From Gnetum montanum (lineage: Eukaryota; Streptophyta; Gnetopsida; Gnetales; Gnetaceae): a stretch of 39,383 nt of DNA. Both the position numbers and the translations under genes were made by a program. A model generated the notes under the pieces. The model saw nothing but the letters and a program-made list of their open reading frames with translations. It had not been told where the DNA came from and made no database searches. Location: positions 87,951 through 127,333 of the forward strand of contig MNCI01026334.1 in the NCBI GenBank assembly GCA_015680685.1, given 5' to 3'. Of the stretch, positions 1 to 10,353 are shown piece by piece (within the stretch, counting starts at the first letter, position 1; each line of letters starts with the position of its first letter).

Positions 1-75
1 TTAAACTGCCACTCAACGCCTGGTAAGGCGTTAAACTACCATGCGTCCTGGTGTGACGATAATCCACCATTATGC
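1..75 (+). repeat. Minisatellite units upstream of the T1 pol
   Basis: About two units of a roughly 30 bp repeat, each starting TTAAACTGCCAC or TTAAACTACCAT and carrying CCTGGT then (G)ACGA. They resemble the units at 3,660-3,960 downstream of integrase, so related short repeats flank the T1 pol block on both sides. Confidence 0.5.
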
Positions 76-316
76 ATGTACACATAGTTTAAAATCGCCA
101 AAAGACACAGAAAGATACCCCTTTGCTGATTCAGCTCTCTGTTTATTGGCAGTAGCAAGCTCAATGGACTGCCAGAATTTAACCGCACCATTAATCATTG
201 AAGGACCATACGGAAAAATTACAAGAGACATTAACATAAATCTCATTAACTTGAGTTCACCAACGGACATCGCAGTCATAGCCTCAATGCAGTAAGTAAC
301 AAATGATTACAAAAGC

Positions 317-1375
317 ATGACAAAATTCCTTGACATAGAGGCCAAGAATATCACTGAAGACCCGTTGTCTGAAACTCCCATCGTCATGCCCAATGGAGAA
401 ACTAAAAATTTAAAGTTAAGCACCTTGTTACAACTGCCATTAGCCAAAAACATTGAGAACGTGCTTAGGGAAAATATGAAACCATTCGCCTGGTCCTACA
501 CAGACATGCCCAGGCTAGATCCCCGAATTGTCCAACACAATATTATCCTTGACCCAAAGTTGAGACCAGTAAAACAAAAAGCGCGAAAGGTCAAACTTGA
601 GGTAGCATTAGCAGTTCGCAATAAGATCACCAAGCTTTATCAAGCTGGTTTCATTCGAGCTGTTGATTACGCCGAGTGGATGTCCAACATGGTCATTGTT
701 CCGAAAAAGAACGGAAGCATTCGTTTGTGTATTGACTTCCAAGATTTGAATGTTGCCACCATAAAGGATGATTTTCCTCTACCCAGCATCGATCAGCTCA
801 TTGACTCAACTACTGGGCACGCGCTATTATCCTTCATGGACGGCTTCTCGGGATACAATCAAATACGTATCAACCCGGAACATCAACTTCGAACAACCTT
901 TATGACACCATGGGGAACCTTTGTTACACAATGATGCCCTTTAGTCTCAAGAACGCTAGGGCCACGTATCAAAGAGCGATGACATTTATCTTTAGCGATT
1001 ACATACTACACTCACTCAACAATTACGTGGATGACATTGTGGTTAAGTCAAGAACGGAGGAACAACATGTATAGGATCTCGATTTAGTATTGAAACGTTG
1101 TCTAAAATAAATTGAGGCTTAACTCAAAAAAATGTGTCTTCGGCGTCAAAACAGGCAAAATGCTTGGATTTATAGCATCAGAAGCAGGGATACGAGTAGA
1201 CCCCGATAAGGTCAAAGCCATAATAAACCTGAAACCACCCGACAACCTTACTGAACTTCGAGGTCTACAAGGTAGATTACAGTTCATCAGGCGCTTCATA
1301 GAAAAATTGACAGATAAACTAAAGCCCATGAACCACCTGTTATGCAAGAACGTACATTTTGAATGGACTCCGTAG
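317..1375 (+). pseudogene. T1 pol: reverse transcriptase (frameshifted)
   Basis: Ty3/gypsy reverse transcriptase, which would copy the element RNA into DNA inside its particle. The first segment (317-934) carries the pre-RT linker, then FIRAVDYAEWMSNMVIVPKK, the IRLCIDFQDLN block and FMDGFSGYNQI, which supplies the first catalytic Asp. Around 931 the frame changes and the next block reads MMPFSLKNARATYQRAM followed by the catalytic YVDD box (about 1,029-1,040). A second shift near 1,100 returns to the first frame, with KKCVFGVKTGKMLGF and the thumb/connection region to 1,375, where a TAG ends the open stretch. The catalytic aspartates are still encoded, but two frameshifts and several stops prevent a functional product. 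The stretch 76-316 is linker-like and gave no recognisable domain. Confidence 0.9.
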
Positions 1376-2290
1376 TGTCAACAGGCATTCGATGACATTA
1401 AAACGACACTTGCCCAACTATCCACGGTTTACCCACCTCAAAACGATAAACCATTCTACATCTACCTTGCTACTTCGGATTCGTCCATCGCATCTATGCT
1501 TTGCCAGAAACGTGATGATGGAATCGAAGTTCCTATATATTACCTGAGCCACGCATTAGTTGCCCACGAGAAAAGGTACAGCAACGTGGAGAAGTCATGT
1601 TTAGCTTTGGTCTTTTCTTTAAGAAAATGGTGACATTACCTCTTCCGTAACCATGTTTACATAATTTGCAAAGACAATGTACTGAGAGCCATAACAGGGA
1701 ATATTTACGAAACAAGTCGAATAGCCCGGTGGAAGGCCATGATAGCTGAGTTTGACCTGTACTACATAGCGTAATCATCAGTTAAGGGTCAAGCTATAGT
1801 AAATCAAATGGCAACATCACCAACGCGTGACCAAGCGACTATAGACCCAGAGTTCCCAGATGAGAATATAAGCACCATAGACATAGTGCCCGATGACTAC
1901 GATGCTATTTTAAACTTTGATGGGGCATCTACCTCTCGAGGAGGAAGTGCAGCCGCTATCATTACCTATCCCTCTGGGGAGATCCGATCCTTTGCCTATC
2001 ATTTCGACTTTCCTTGTACGAACAACATAGCAGAGTATGAAGGTCTCCTTAGAGGTCTCGCGGCAGCTTTGGCTTCGAACATCACACGGCTTGTAGTCAG
2101 AGGGGACTCGCAACTGGTCGTAAACCAAGTCACAGATGTCTATACATGTAAAGCCTAACATTTACAACCATACTGCAACTTAGCAAAACACGTAATGAGG
2201 CAATTTGAAGACATCGATATGCAACACGTTTCCAGGAATGATAACACCATCGCAGATGCGTTAGCCACATTAGCTCTAAACATATCTCCA
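1376..2290 (+). pseudogene. T1 pol: degenerate RNase H plus second (archaeal-type) RNase H
   Basis: The frame continues from RT with a few stops. The first RNase H (about 1,376-1,790) reads KPFYIYLATSDSSIASMLCQ. The Asp that starts an active Ty3 RNase H is replaced here, as expected for the tether-like first domain of Tat elements. It is followed (1,808-2,290) by a second RNase H with its acidic residues visible: D in ILNFDGAS, E in NIAEYEG, D in VVRGDSQL and D in NTIADALA. In the Tat lineage this added RNase H is thought to have been acquired to remove the RNA strand of the hybrid. A TAA at 2,156-2,158 splits it between the third and fourth acidic residues, so it is broken although the active-site residues are retained. 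Confidence 0.88.
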
Positions 2291-3636
2291 AACATGTTCC
2301 ACGCATTACCAAGCTCCATAGCCAGTTGTGCTGAACCAATCACTGACACCCTTGACACGTTGCCAATTGCATTTGTTAGTTCAACACACACGATAGAATG
2401 GTACGATGACATAAAAGAATACCTTCTACGTGAAGAAACACCGCAACATCTAACAAATGCACAGAGAGACACAGTGCGGAAACGTTCTAAGCAATATACC
2501 TTGGTAGGGAACACGCTGTGCCGACGATCTTACGAAGGCATATTGCTAACCTGCGTTAGTAGTACCGATGCCCAAACTATTGTTGAACAGGTACATGAAG
2601 GACTATGCGGAGGACACATAGCGCCAAAAGCCATGGCAACAAAAATCAGGCATTTGGGCTATTATTGGCCACACATGGACTACGACTGTTTCACCAAAGT
2701 CAAAACATGTAGTACCTATCAAAAACATAGGAATCTGATACATGTCCCACCGAATGAGTTGCATACAACGCAAATCACATGGCCCCTTCAAAAGTGGGGG
2801 TTGGATCTCATTGATCAGATAACCCCCTTGTCTTCCGCAGGCCATAGTTTCATTATAACCGCCACAGAGTACTTCATGAAGTGGGTCGAAGCTGCTCCCC
2901 TTCGAAAAATTACATCCAATCACATGTGCAATTTCATTCTAGAAAACATTGTAACCCGCTTTGGCATTCCCATGACAATCATTACTGACAACGGGCCACA
3001 ATTCAGCAGCACCGTAACCAAATCCTTTTGTGAAAATTTCGGGATCAAACACTCATTTTCGTCCCCTTACTATCCTCAGAGCAATGGACAAGTGGAAGCA
3101 ACAAACAAGACCATTATTACAATACTTAAGAAATGCTTACCCAGAGCAAAAGAAAATGGCACGAACAATTGGTATACGCATTGTGGGCATACCGTACTAC
3201 GCACCGAACTTCGACGGGTAAGACACCATACAGTCTTGTTTACGGTTCAGAAGCTGTTTTACCTTTGGAACTGCAGGTACCGTCTTTAAGGATCACACTT
3301 TCTGGGCTCCTCGACGACGGGCAAAACAATGATCTACGCGTCATTGATCTTGACTTGGTGGAGGAAAAATGTGTGCGTGCCCTCGATCAGATCGAATGGT
3401 ACCAAAAACGCCAACGGCAACGACATCGGCATGACATCAACAAGCGCCCTATCAAAGAGGGTGACCTCGTGCTTAAAGCCATTCGGGAACACCCGGACAA
3501 GTTCTTAGCTAACTGGGAAGGGCCTTACTTGGTTACTAAAGCATTTGACAATGGAGTATTCAAACTAGCTGACATGGAAGGAAACGAGCTGGCCAATCCA
3601 ACCAATCACTTGTACCTAAAACCATTTCACGTTTGA
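2291..3636 (+). pseudogene. T1 pol: integrase (one frameshift)
   Basis: Retroviral-type integrase, which would insert the cDNA into host DNA. The zinc-binding HHCC module is at about 2,590-2,730, but its last CxxC reads CSTYQKH, so one zinc ligand is changed to Tyr. The catalytic core keeps D in WGLDLID, D in IITDNGPQFSS and E in YYPQSNGQVEATNK. A frameshift lies in an A-rich run near 3,147-3,155; the C-terminal part continues in another frame (from KRKWHEQLVYALWAYRTT) through GKTPYSLVYGSEAVLPLE, the usual integrase C-terminal region, to a stop at 3,636. No chromodomain is visible, as expected for Tat rather than chromoviruses. Confidence 0.9.
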
Positions 3637-3659
3637 AGTATGAGCTCAGGTACGTGCAA

Positions 3660-3960
3660 GTCCTGGAATCATGACTATAAACTGATACCACAGCTCGTCC
3701 TGGGATCATGACAATAAACTGATACCCCACAGTGTCCGTAATGACGATAAACTAGCACCCGTCTGGTACAATAGTAAGCTGCCACCGTCACAACCGTCGG
3801 AGTCCGCTAAGACTATAAACCAGCTTTCCTCCTCATAGTCCGCTAAGACTAAAAACTGGCAATGTAACGTCCGCCACGACGCTAAACAGGTAATGTCCAA
3901 CGGGTTACGACATAAAAATAACCCATGGCAGTCGGCCAAGACTATAAATTAGCAAGTTCA
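3660..3960 (+). repeat. Degenerate 30-40 bp minisatellite downstream of T1 integrase
   Basis: About eight imperfect units, most starting ATAAACTGATACC, ATAAACTAGCACC, ATAAACCAGC or similar, and separated by GTCCTGG/ATGACGA or AGTCCGCTAAGACT. Tandem repeats between integrase and the 3' LTR are known from Tat elements such as Retand and Ogre. From 3,960 to 4,416 I see only untranslated spacer. Confidence 0.7.
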
Positions 3961-4416
3961 TCACTGGTTCATCAATCTGCCGCCACATTCGCGCTTCATC
4001 ACTGCGTCACCCGCCATTAGGAGATCTCACCAACGCTACTACTATTGACATATAGTCTGCCGCCGTGTAAGTCTACGCTCGATCATTCACTCATGGTTTT
4101 CTTGTCTCCTTGGAGTTGTGTTTGTAGGATGACACCCAGAGGTTTTCGCACAAGAATGCATCTCATTGCAAGTGACAAGATGAGACAATGTTCACAGCAC
4201 ACATGGCGAGATTAAATCAAACCATTCACTAGTACATCCCCCTTCACCGACTCATCCCCTACCCATTCACCAATACATTTTATTTCGTCACACCTTTGAT
4301 ATGCCCAGTACACCCACAATTTTCAACATGTTGTCACATATTGTTACATATGAGTACAAAATCAATGCACTGTTTATAAAAAAAATGAGACTCCTGGCAC
4401 TTCCCATATAAGCCCC

Positions 4417-4430
4417 AGGCGGGAGGGCAG
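4417..4430 (+). other. T1 polypurine tract
   Basis: AGGCGGGAGGGCAG is purine-rich and lies directly before TTGTCTAAAA. It marks the plus-strand primer site and places the LTR start at TG 4,432. Confidence 0.6.
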
Positions 4431-5084
4431 TTGTCTAAAAACTAAGTACCCATGTCTAAAATAGTCAAAAATCATATAGTTGCATGGCTCTGGCTCTCCG
4501 CCAACAGGTCCCCCTAAACATTAAATACGGGCCCTGTTCCTCCAAAGCATGTAACACACCTCCTCGTGGCTTTGGTCTTGCCAACAGGTGCTCTTGAACA
4601 CTAACCAGGAGCCTTGTTCTGCCAAAGGATGCCCATCGCATGTCTGAACCCCAAGCCTGCTAAACAATGGCTATTGACAAGGACCAGCATGCCGCACACC
4701 TGGGCACCCCATCTCCTAGCATAATTTCTTGAGGAGTCGCCACTCCCCACAATCTCATTCCTCCTATCAGCTACAAATTTCCCTTTGTTGACCCCACGTA
4801 CTACTGAACACGGTGCGATGACGTCTAGTCAAGTAGCAAAGAACAAAGTTTATATCAAGTTGCTTGTGGTGTTTTGCACTTCTTTGTCGACACCTCTCGG
4901 GTCGATCCCTCCAAGCGTCAACAAAGAGGGGCCAATGAAACACCACAAAATTTTGAGCTTAGTGCTTCCCCAGCAAGAAGCAGGTCCCTGCAACCCACAA
5001 ATGGCAACGGCTACATTTGGCATCACACATTGCAACTTTCGGAATCAAAAGGCTTACTTTTCGCTAACTGCAGTACCAGCATAT

Positions 5085-5460
5085 ACGCTGGGCGTATACG
5101 CCCAGCATCAACAGTGTATACACCCAGCGTATACGCCCGACATCCCCAGCGTATACGCCCAGCAGACATCCGACTTACGTGCCCAATGTACACGCCTCGC
5201 TTGTACGCTCGGCACCACAGATGCACACGCCCGACGATGAAGTCTCAATGACAGAATGGAGACAACACCGAAGAGAATGAATTGAAGCAAGTCGGCAGCC
5301 GTCAACGTATACGCCCGGCGTATACGCCCAGCCATTGTCGGCGTGTACGCCCAGGGTCCATGGCATCTCCACCCAAGTTTACACGCCCAACATGTCCAGC
5401 GTATACACCCAGCGTGTACGCTGGCCTGATGTAGCATGTATGCCCCACGTATACGCCCAA
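5085..5460 (+). promoter_or_regulatory. Array of GCGTATACGC-type palindromes upstream of the T1 TATA box
   Basis: GTATAC occurs at 5,094, 5,116, 5,129, 5,151, 5,307, 5,320, 5,401 and 5,449, mostly inside GCGTATACGCCCAGC, with GTGTAC/GTACAC variants between. At 5,087-5,106 the sequence GCTGGGCGTATACGCCCAGC is a perfect 20 bp palindrome. The array ends about 90 bp before the TATA box. Function is unknown; possibilities are binding sites for a dimeric factor or hairpin formation in U3. Confidence 0.6.
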
Positions 5461-5548
5461 CAGATGTAATATATTGTATATTTGTAAATTGTATGCACCC
5501 GGTCAACGCGCCTCGTGTCTCCTAACCTAAGTCTAGCGTAACAACCAG

Positions 5549-5556
5549 TATAAAAA
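5549..5556 (+). promoter_or_regulatory. T1 LTR TATA box
   Basis: TATAAAAA in the context ACCAGTATAAAAACCCC, a good plant LTR TATA box. It sets the U3/R boundary about 30 bp downstream. Confidence 0.65.
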
Positions 5557-6119
5557 CCCCACTTTTCCACTTCACCCAGGAGGTTGGTAGAGAAATCCCA
5601 GAGCAAACCAAAGACATTTACGCTGTGCACTAGAGCTGAAACCCTCTTACACTGGAAAGCCCTGTACGCCATGCACGGTCTCTACGCTCTGCCTACCGTG
5701 CAAACCCGCCGAGTCATCCCTGCATCCACCAGGGCTTTTCGTCCGCCTTGTGTTCATCACAACTGCGTTAGACCGGTGCACTGTATTCTGACTCAATAAT
5801 ATCATTGTTTATAGTTTTCGCTAATTGCTTGCATGTTTTCTGTTACGCTCATTTATGTTTACGCCTCGTTCATATCTGCTACGCTATTTACGCTCTCGTT
5901 TACGCCCATTTACGCCGTTTATGCATAACCCAGCGTATAGCACTTTGGCATACGTGCGGGTAAATCCTTGTCTAATCCGCGTGCGGACCACCCAAGGTAC
6001 TCTACCTTCGTGCATTCCAGCTCGTCCTCAAGCGAAGGGAAGGTCTTCTGTGCAAGTCCTGTGATCCCATGGTCTCTGTTTCCTTCCAACCGGTGACCGA
6101 TGATTTCAGGCGGTACAAG

Positions 6120-8640
6120 TGGTACCTGGATCAAAAAGGAAGTGGGTTTGGTTTGTCAGGGTATGTTTGTTGTTACCGCCGCAAGAGGTACCCAGATGAT
6201 GAATGGCTTTCGAGGTGTGGAGGATGTATGTGTTGGAAACGAGGGTTGGGGGGATGGTGTTGATGCTGTAGGAACATAAATCACAAAGTGTTTTCTGGGT
6301 ATTTCCTATTTGTTGCCGACATATATTATGTTGATCACATAAGGAGCCTCCTTGGTGTTAAGGGAATCCTTATACATGTCCATAGATTAATTTTGCGGTT
6401 TTATAGGATCAGCTTTGTCGAAGGTTATTTCACCCCTATCAATCATACTTTGTATGTATTGTTTCAGGGTAAAACAATAATCGATTTTGTGCCCGTTTCG
6501 CTGATGGTATTCGCAAAATCTATCTAGCCTAAAGCCTCTCAGAACTGAAGGCTCATTTGATGTTGCCAAGCTTGGGTTTTTTACCAATTCACAGTATCGG
6601 TCATGTTTCTAGGCTGTCGCAAGAGACAACTGCTTATGTTTGATGGCCCCAGCTTTTAAAAGTTGATCTAGTAGTTGCGAAGGCTTCATAGGCAACCGTG
6701 TATATTGAGTAGGTTCTTTTCTCTCGAATGTACTGGTGTGACCCGTGTTAGCAATTTGCATGAAGGATGGTTTGGGTGTGGGTGCTTGAGCAGTTCTCTC
6801 ATAGTTAATGGACACAGTAGGTTGTTTCCCTTTCTGTCCCACATTGTTGGGTTGAGCCATCTCTACTACTGCTGCCACCGTTGCATTAGCCTTGTCTTTG
6901 TCTTTCTTTGTGTGTTGATTTTTAAAGGCTGAATAAGTGGGGTCATGACTATTTTGGGTTGCCTCCTCTATTTTCTTTATCTATATAAAATCTTGACTTA
7001 AAGTGCGAGCATTTAGATAGTAGAGCTTCGATTTAATGAAGTTGTTCACGGCTCCTTTAAGAATCGTAAGTAGGTATGTTTCCAGGATTGGCTCGTGAAG
7101 TTCATTAAGTGCAGCACTCCATCTTTGGATGAACGTTTGCACAAGTTCTAGTGGTGCTTGCTTTACCTGGATCAGACTATCTAAGGTTGCTTCAGGCTTC
7201 AGGTTATACTTAAACCTAGTAACAAACTGGTGTAATAGATCCTCCAGAGAGGATATAGAGTTATGGGGTAAGGCTCTATACCAGTCTAAGGCTCTTCCAG
7301 TTAAAGACATGGCGAACACACGTAGGATTGCGTGGGGCCAAGCTTGAAGCAATAGACATTCTAATATGAATGTTACTAAGTGGGCATTGGGATCTCCTTC
7401 CCCATTATATTTTGTCAATTGAGGCAATGAAACTCCCTTGGGTAAAGTTAAAGGTGGCACTGACGAACTGATTGGATCATCTTGGTAGAAGTCCAATACT
7501 TTAAGCTCTTTAGTGTTAGCGATTTTAAGGTGCTTTACCTCATTAGTGAGCTCTTGCATCATCTTTTTGGCTTCAACCCATTCTTGGGCACTCGGTGGGG
7601 CAATAGGTTGGTTAATTTGAGTGCTATACAAGTTAGACTGTTGTACAGTTGGTAGGAATGATGACTATTGCATTGTTGATGGTTGTACTTGAGTGATGTT
7701 CATGGATGGAATTGTAGCAAGTGGTATGTTGTAATGAGGGGGTTAATAATGTTGCATGCCATATGTGGTCCACTACCCAGTTACAAGTTGTGAAGAAACA
7801 CCTTGAACCTGTTGAGTTGAAGTAGTGATGGGTGTTCCTTGCATTTGCACTCGTGGTATATAGTGAGTAGATGTAGAAGAAAGTATCATGGATGGCATCC
7901 CAATTACTTGGGGTGGGAAGGTCACTCCTACATTAGTTTGACAAGAGGGTTGTTGGGGTTGTACTTGTAGGAGAGGGGATAATGTGGTGATGGGAGGAAT
8001 AACAGGGCTAGGTGCATTGAATTGAGTATTAGTCATGGGAAGAGTGGGAATGAGAGTGGGTGCTTCCTGTTGAGATACATGAGCTTGAGTTCTTTTAAAT
8101 GTGTGAAGGGACATGGTTTCTCCCATGAAAGGGTGGAATAACAGATTCATATAAGTATGTGGACTAAGAGTATGGTATGAATCCTCATGTTTGAATTGAG
8201 TCACGAAATCATCTTCCTCATCTCCATTTTGAGGTTCTATGGTGGGTTGGAGTGAGGTTTGGTTCCTTACCATGAGGAGTTGGGATATGAGTTCATGGTG
8301 GGATTCAGAGAGGGGAATTACGTCATATGCTGAAGGGATAAAGTTATGGCCTCCCTTATAGATGAGTTCGTAATATCGTTTTGCTTCCATTTCTATGCAA
8401 TCAATGAGCAGGTTAGCTTGGATTTTAACAGAAATAAAGTTATATTGTTCGGGCATTAGGATGGTGAACGTGGGGTCTCTGCCTTGCAGTCTCAGTGACT
8501 AGTGAGGTGGCCCCTAAGGGTTCATCTCGCCAAGGGCAACTATGACCTCGACAATGGTGACGAGACCCAAGACTGTGGTACCGAAGTCGGAGATGGGCAA
8601 GGCAATAGCGTTGGTGTGTGCGGAGTCCATTGTCAACATC
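6120..8640 (-). pseudogene. gag A: Tat-type gag fragment
   Basis: Capsid/nucleocapsid precursor of a Ty3/gypsy element, closely related to gag B of T2. The N-terminus is near 8,640 (reading MDSAHTN) and is followed by a Gln/Pro-rich N-terminal extension of about 300 residues (7,773-8,456 open). The retrotransposon gag domain is at 6,981-7,631, with YNGEGDPNAHLVTFILECLL and AMSLTGRALDWYRALP. A CxxHx4Hx4C zinc-binding motif, CEYHQRNGHKIDYC, lies near 6,500. Reading continues with stops to SFLIQVP near 6,130, where similarity to gag B ends abruptly at T1. The fragment lacks protease and everything downstream. It is broken by several stops, many explainable as C-to-T changes. Confidence 0.85.
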
Positions 8641-8845
8641 GGGTGATGTAGCGTAGGAGCGACAATGCAGCATAAGAGAGAGAAAATATGTGGTAAGTGT
8701 CAACAGCGTGTAGCCAACAACGTGTGAAAAGATTGAACACCGTGTGAAAAGAGATGAAGCAACGTAAAGAGGGAGTGCAACGTTTGAAAAATAGGAACAA
8801 TGTATAAACTATCAACAGCGTAAAGAAGTACAGTGTGCAAAGCTT
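8641..8845 (-). other. Leader remnant upstream of gag A
   Basis: Low-complexity 5' untranslated sequence with repeated CAACGTGTGAAAAG and CAACAGCGTA words, similar in style to the T2 leader (16,490-16,740). It is only about 200 bp long against about 600 bp in T2, and no LTR follows, so the 5' end of gag A's element is lost at the junction with the antisense ORF. Confidence 0.45.
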
Positions 8846-9836
8846 CAATGGAGTCCTTCCGAGGCCACCCATATTGATGGTCTCCTAGAATTGCCCAAAG
8901 ATATTGAGCAGATCCCAAGAGTGATTTATGATGCAATTTTAGGTTGTGTTATTCTGAATTCCAAGTCTCTCTGGACCTGCAGGCGCTCAATTGAACACTT
9001 ATGGCATGAAGTTCAATAATTGAATGAAAATTTTGCAAAGGTAACAGAGGAGAAAAATGACTTGCAAGCCTGTTATGATTTTGTGTCTACTAGATTAGCC
9101 GATGATAGTACCTGGCGTACATCTGAGATCACCTATGCATGCTATTGGACAATCTTGAATAGCAAGGTGCAGGCGACTCGGGATCTGGTCGAACAGAGGG
9201 TCCAAATGGATTTATTAAATAGAAATTGTCATGACTGGAAGTCCTTTGCATCCAAAGTACGTAAATGGGACTAGGATTAGAAAGATCATAAGCACCAATA
9301 CAAAAGATGGTTCAAGGAGGAATCAGTTCAACGTCGCCGATTGGAGATGTTCGTCAAGGGGTTAGGCTTGTGCTCTTCTTATGAAAAGTTTGTTGAGTGT
9401 ACAAAAGTGGAGGGGTCTCCTGAGAGATCCATTACCACTGCCTATGGGGAAGCTTCAAAAAGTGTGTTTTCTCTTGAGTGCCCTTCCTAGTCTTCAGTGG
9501 ACAAGGGTAAATCCTTAGCCAATATTGACCTCGAACTTGAGAAAGACTAGGCATGTGTGCCCGAAGAAGAGATTCTATGACACCTAGAAGCTAATCTCAG
9601 GCCTTCCTCACCTGTGAGTTTTTTAGTCCTATATTGTTTTATTGCTTTTAATCATCTTTTCTTTTTAGTATTTCGCTCTTTTAATCTATTTGTTTATGTT
9701 TACTTATTTTGTTATTTTTTTTCTTTGTTCTCTCTTTTTTCTTTAGGGACATGGTGGTGAGGCTAGCCCCAGTGGGACGGGAGCTGATGAAGTAGAGGAG
9801 TTTGGGGACCAACCCCCTCCTAATACTAATGCATAA
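8846..9836 (+). pseudogene. Antisense accessory ORF (aORF-like) of T2, with intron
   Basis: One frame reads from about 8,846 to 9,613 with six stops (TAA 9,017; TAG 9,272 and 9,278; TAG near 9,490 and 9,548; TGA near 9,578), each explainable by a single transition. Blocks include LLELPKDIEQIPRVIYDAIL, LNENFAKVTEEKNDLQACYD and WFKEESVQRRRLEMFVKGLG; the middle is charged and probably helical. At 9,614 a GTGAGT donor and at 9,746 a TTTCTTTAG acceptor after a pyrimidine tract bound a 133 nt intron. Joining keeps the frame into GHGGEASPSGTGADEVEEFG and a Pro-rich end with TAA at 9,834. It is antisense to T2, downstream of protease, where Tat elements such as Grande and Retand carry antisense extra ORFs. 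No function is known to me. The 5' end is open. Confidence 0.6.
9614..9746 (+). other. Predicted intron in the antisense ORF
   Basis: The donor is CCT/GTGAGT and the acceptor TTCTTTAG/GGACAT, preceded by a long T/C-rich tract. Removing the 133 nt keeps the reading frame (phase 0) and leads to an in-frame acidic, Pro-rich C-terminus. Confidence 0.5.
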
Positions 9837-10353
9837 TTTGGCTTGTTAGTCTTGTCAGTCTTTTCAATTATTTTTTTGGTTTTTTGGCTGGTTTCATTGT
9901 TTTTGGAATATGTGAGGACAGATGTAACCTGATCATGGTGTAATATGTCATCATCATATTGCCATGTTAACACTCCGTATTACATATATTTATATATTTT
10001 GCTTTGCTTTTTCAAGTTTATTTGTGAACGTAAGTGTAAACTAGAATCATGTCTAGTAAACATAAAATAAACAGAAATTGTAATTTGCAAAATGTAAACG
10101 ATAATGATGTAGCGAGGTTTCGGTAAACTGATAATATATTGTGCTCTAGTTTAAGGACATTTCGAGCCACACATATCAATTTAAAGTCATGATGGACTAT
10201 TGCATCTTTGTCAAAGAAAGGGAGAAGACTGTAGTTGTTTCAGTGAATTTAAAAGAACCGACCATTTCTAACCGTGGCTAGTTTAATGTCATTGCGAACA
10301 TTTGATACTTTAACGTCATTCCAGATGCATGATGGTTCGTTTTAGTTTTTGAT
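9837..10353 (-). repeat. Spacer with degenerate minisatellite between T2 protease and antisense ORF
   Basis: On the minus strand, units such as AATGACGTTAAAGTATC, AATGACATTAAACTAGCCAC and AATGTCCTTAAACTAGAGC (about 10,140-10,320) resemble the T1 minisatellite. The rest (9,840-10,130) is AT-rich and may be the 3' untranslated part of the antisense ORF. No RT, RNase H or integrase sequence is present, although in an intact Tat element they would lie between protease and this spacer. Confidence 0.5.

Larger units (their letters stand above)
1..6108 (+). mobile_element. T1: Tat-type Ty3/gypsy LTR retrotransposon, 3' portion
   Basis: This is the 3' part of an LTR retrotransposon that enters from the left window edge. 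In order it holds a minisatellite scrap, a pol region (RT, degenerate RNase H, second RNase H, integrase), a minisatellite tract, a polypurine tract and a long LTR. RNase H followed by a second RNase H and then integrase is the domain order of the plant Tat lineage (Ogre, Grande, Retand relatives). The 5' LTR, gag and protease lie outside the window. The coding part has frameshifts and in-frame stops, so the copy is dead. The right end is uncertain: the first clear non-T1 sequence is the opposite-strand gag A near 6,120, and TTTCA ending at 6,108 is only a candidate terminus. Confidence 0.85.
4432..6108 (+). repeat. T1 3' LTR (right end approximate)
   Basis: The left end, TGTCTAAAAACTAAG, follows the polypurine tract. 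The LTR carries a palindrome array (5,085-5,460), a TATA box (5,549-5,556) and downstream R/U5-like sequence with many TTTACGC(CC) words (5,840-5,930). No partner LTR is present, so the right end cannot be fixed by comparison; TTTCA at 6,104-6,108 is the last plausible CA terminus before gag A sequence begins. Small ORFs inside it (for example 4,785-5,251) are low-complexity by-products. Confidence 0.6.

Noticed and set aside
5085-5460. CRISPR-like look of the regularly repeated GTATACGCCC words
   Set aside because: Spacing is irregular (13 to about 150 bp), repeats are short and variable, there are no cas genes and the context is a plant LTR.
4785-5506. Several overlapping ORFs on both strands in the T1 LTR
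   Set aside because: They come from the palindromic repeats, which read open with similar peptides on both strands; no domain and no codon signal.
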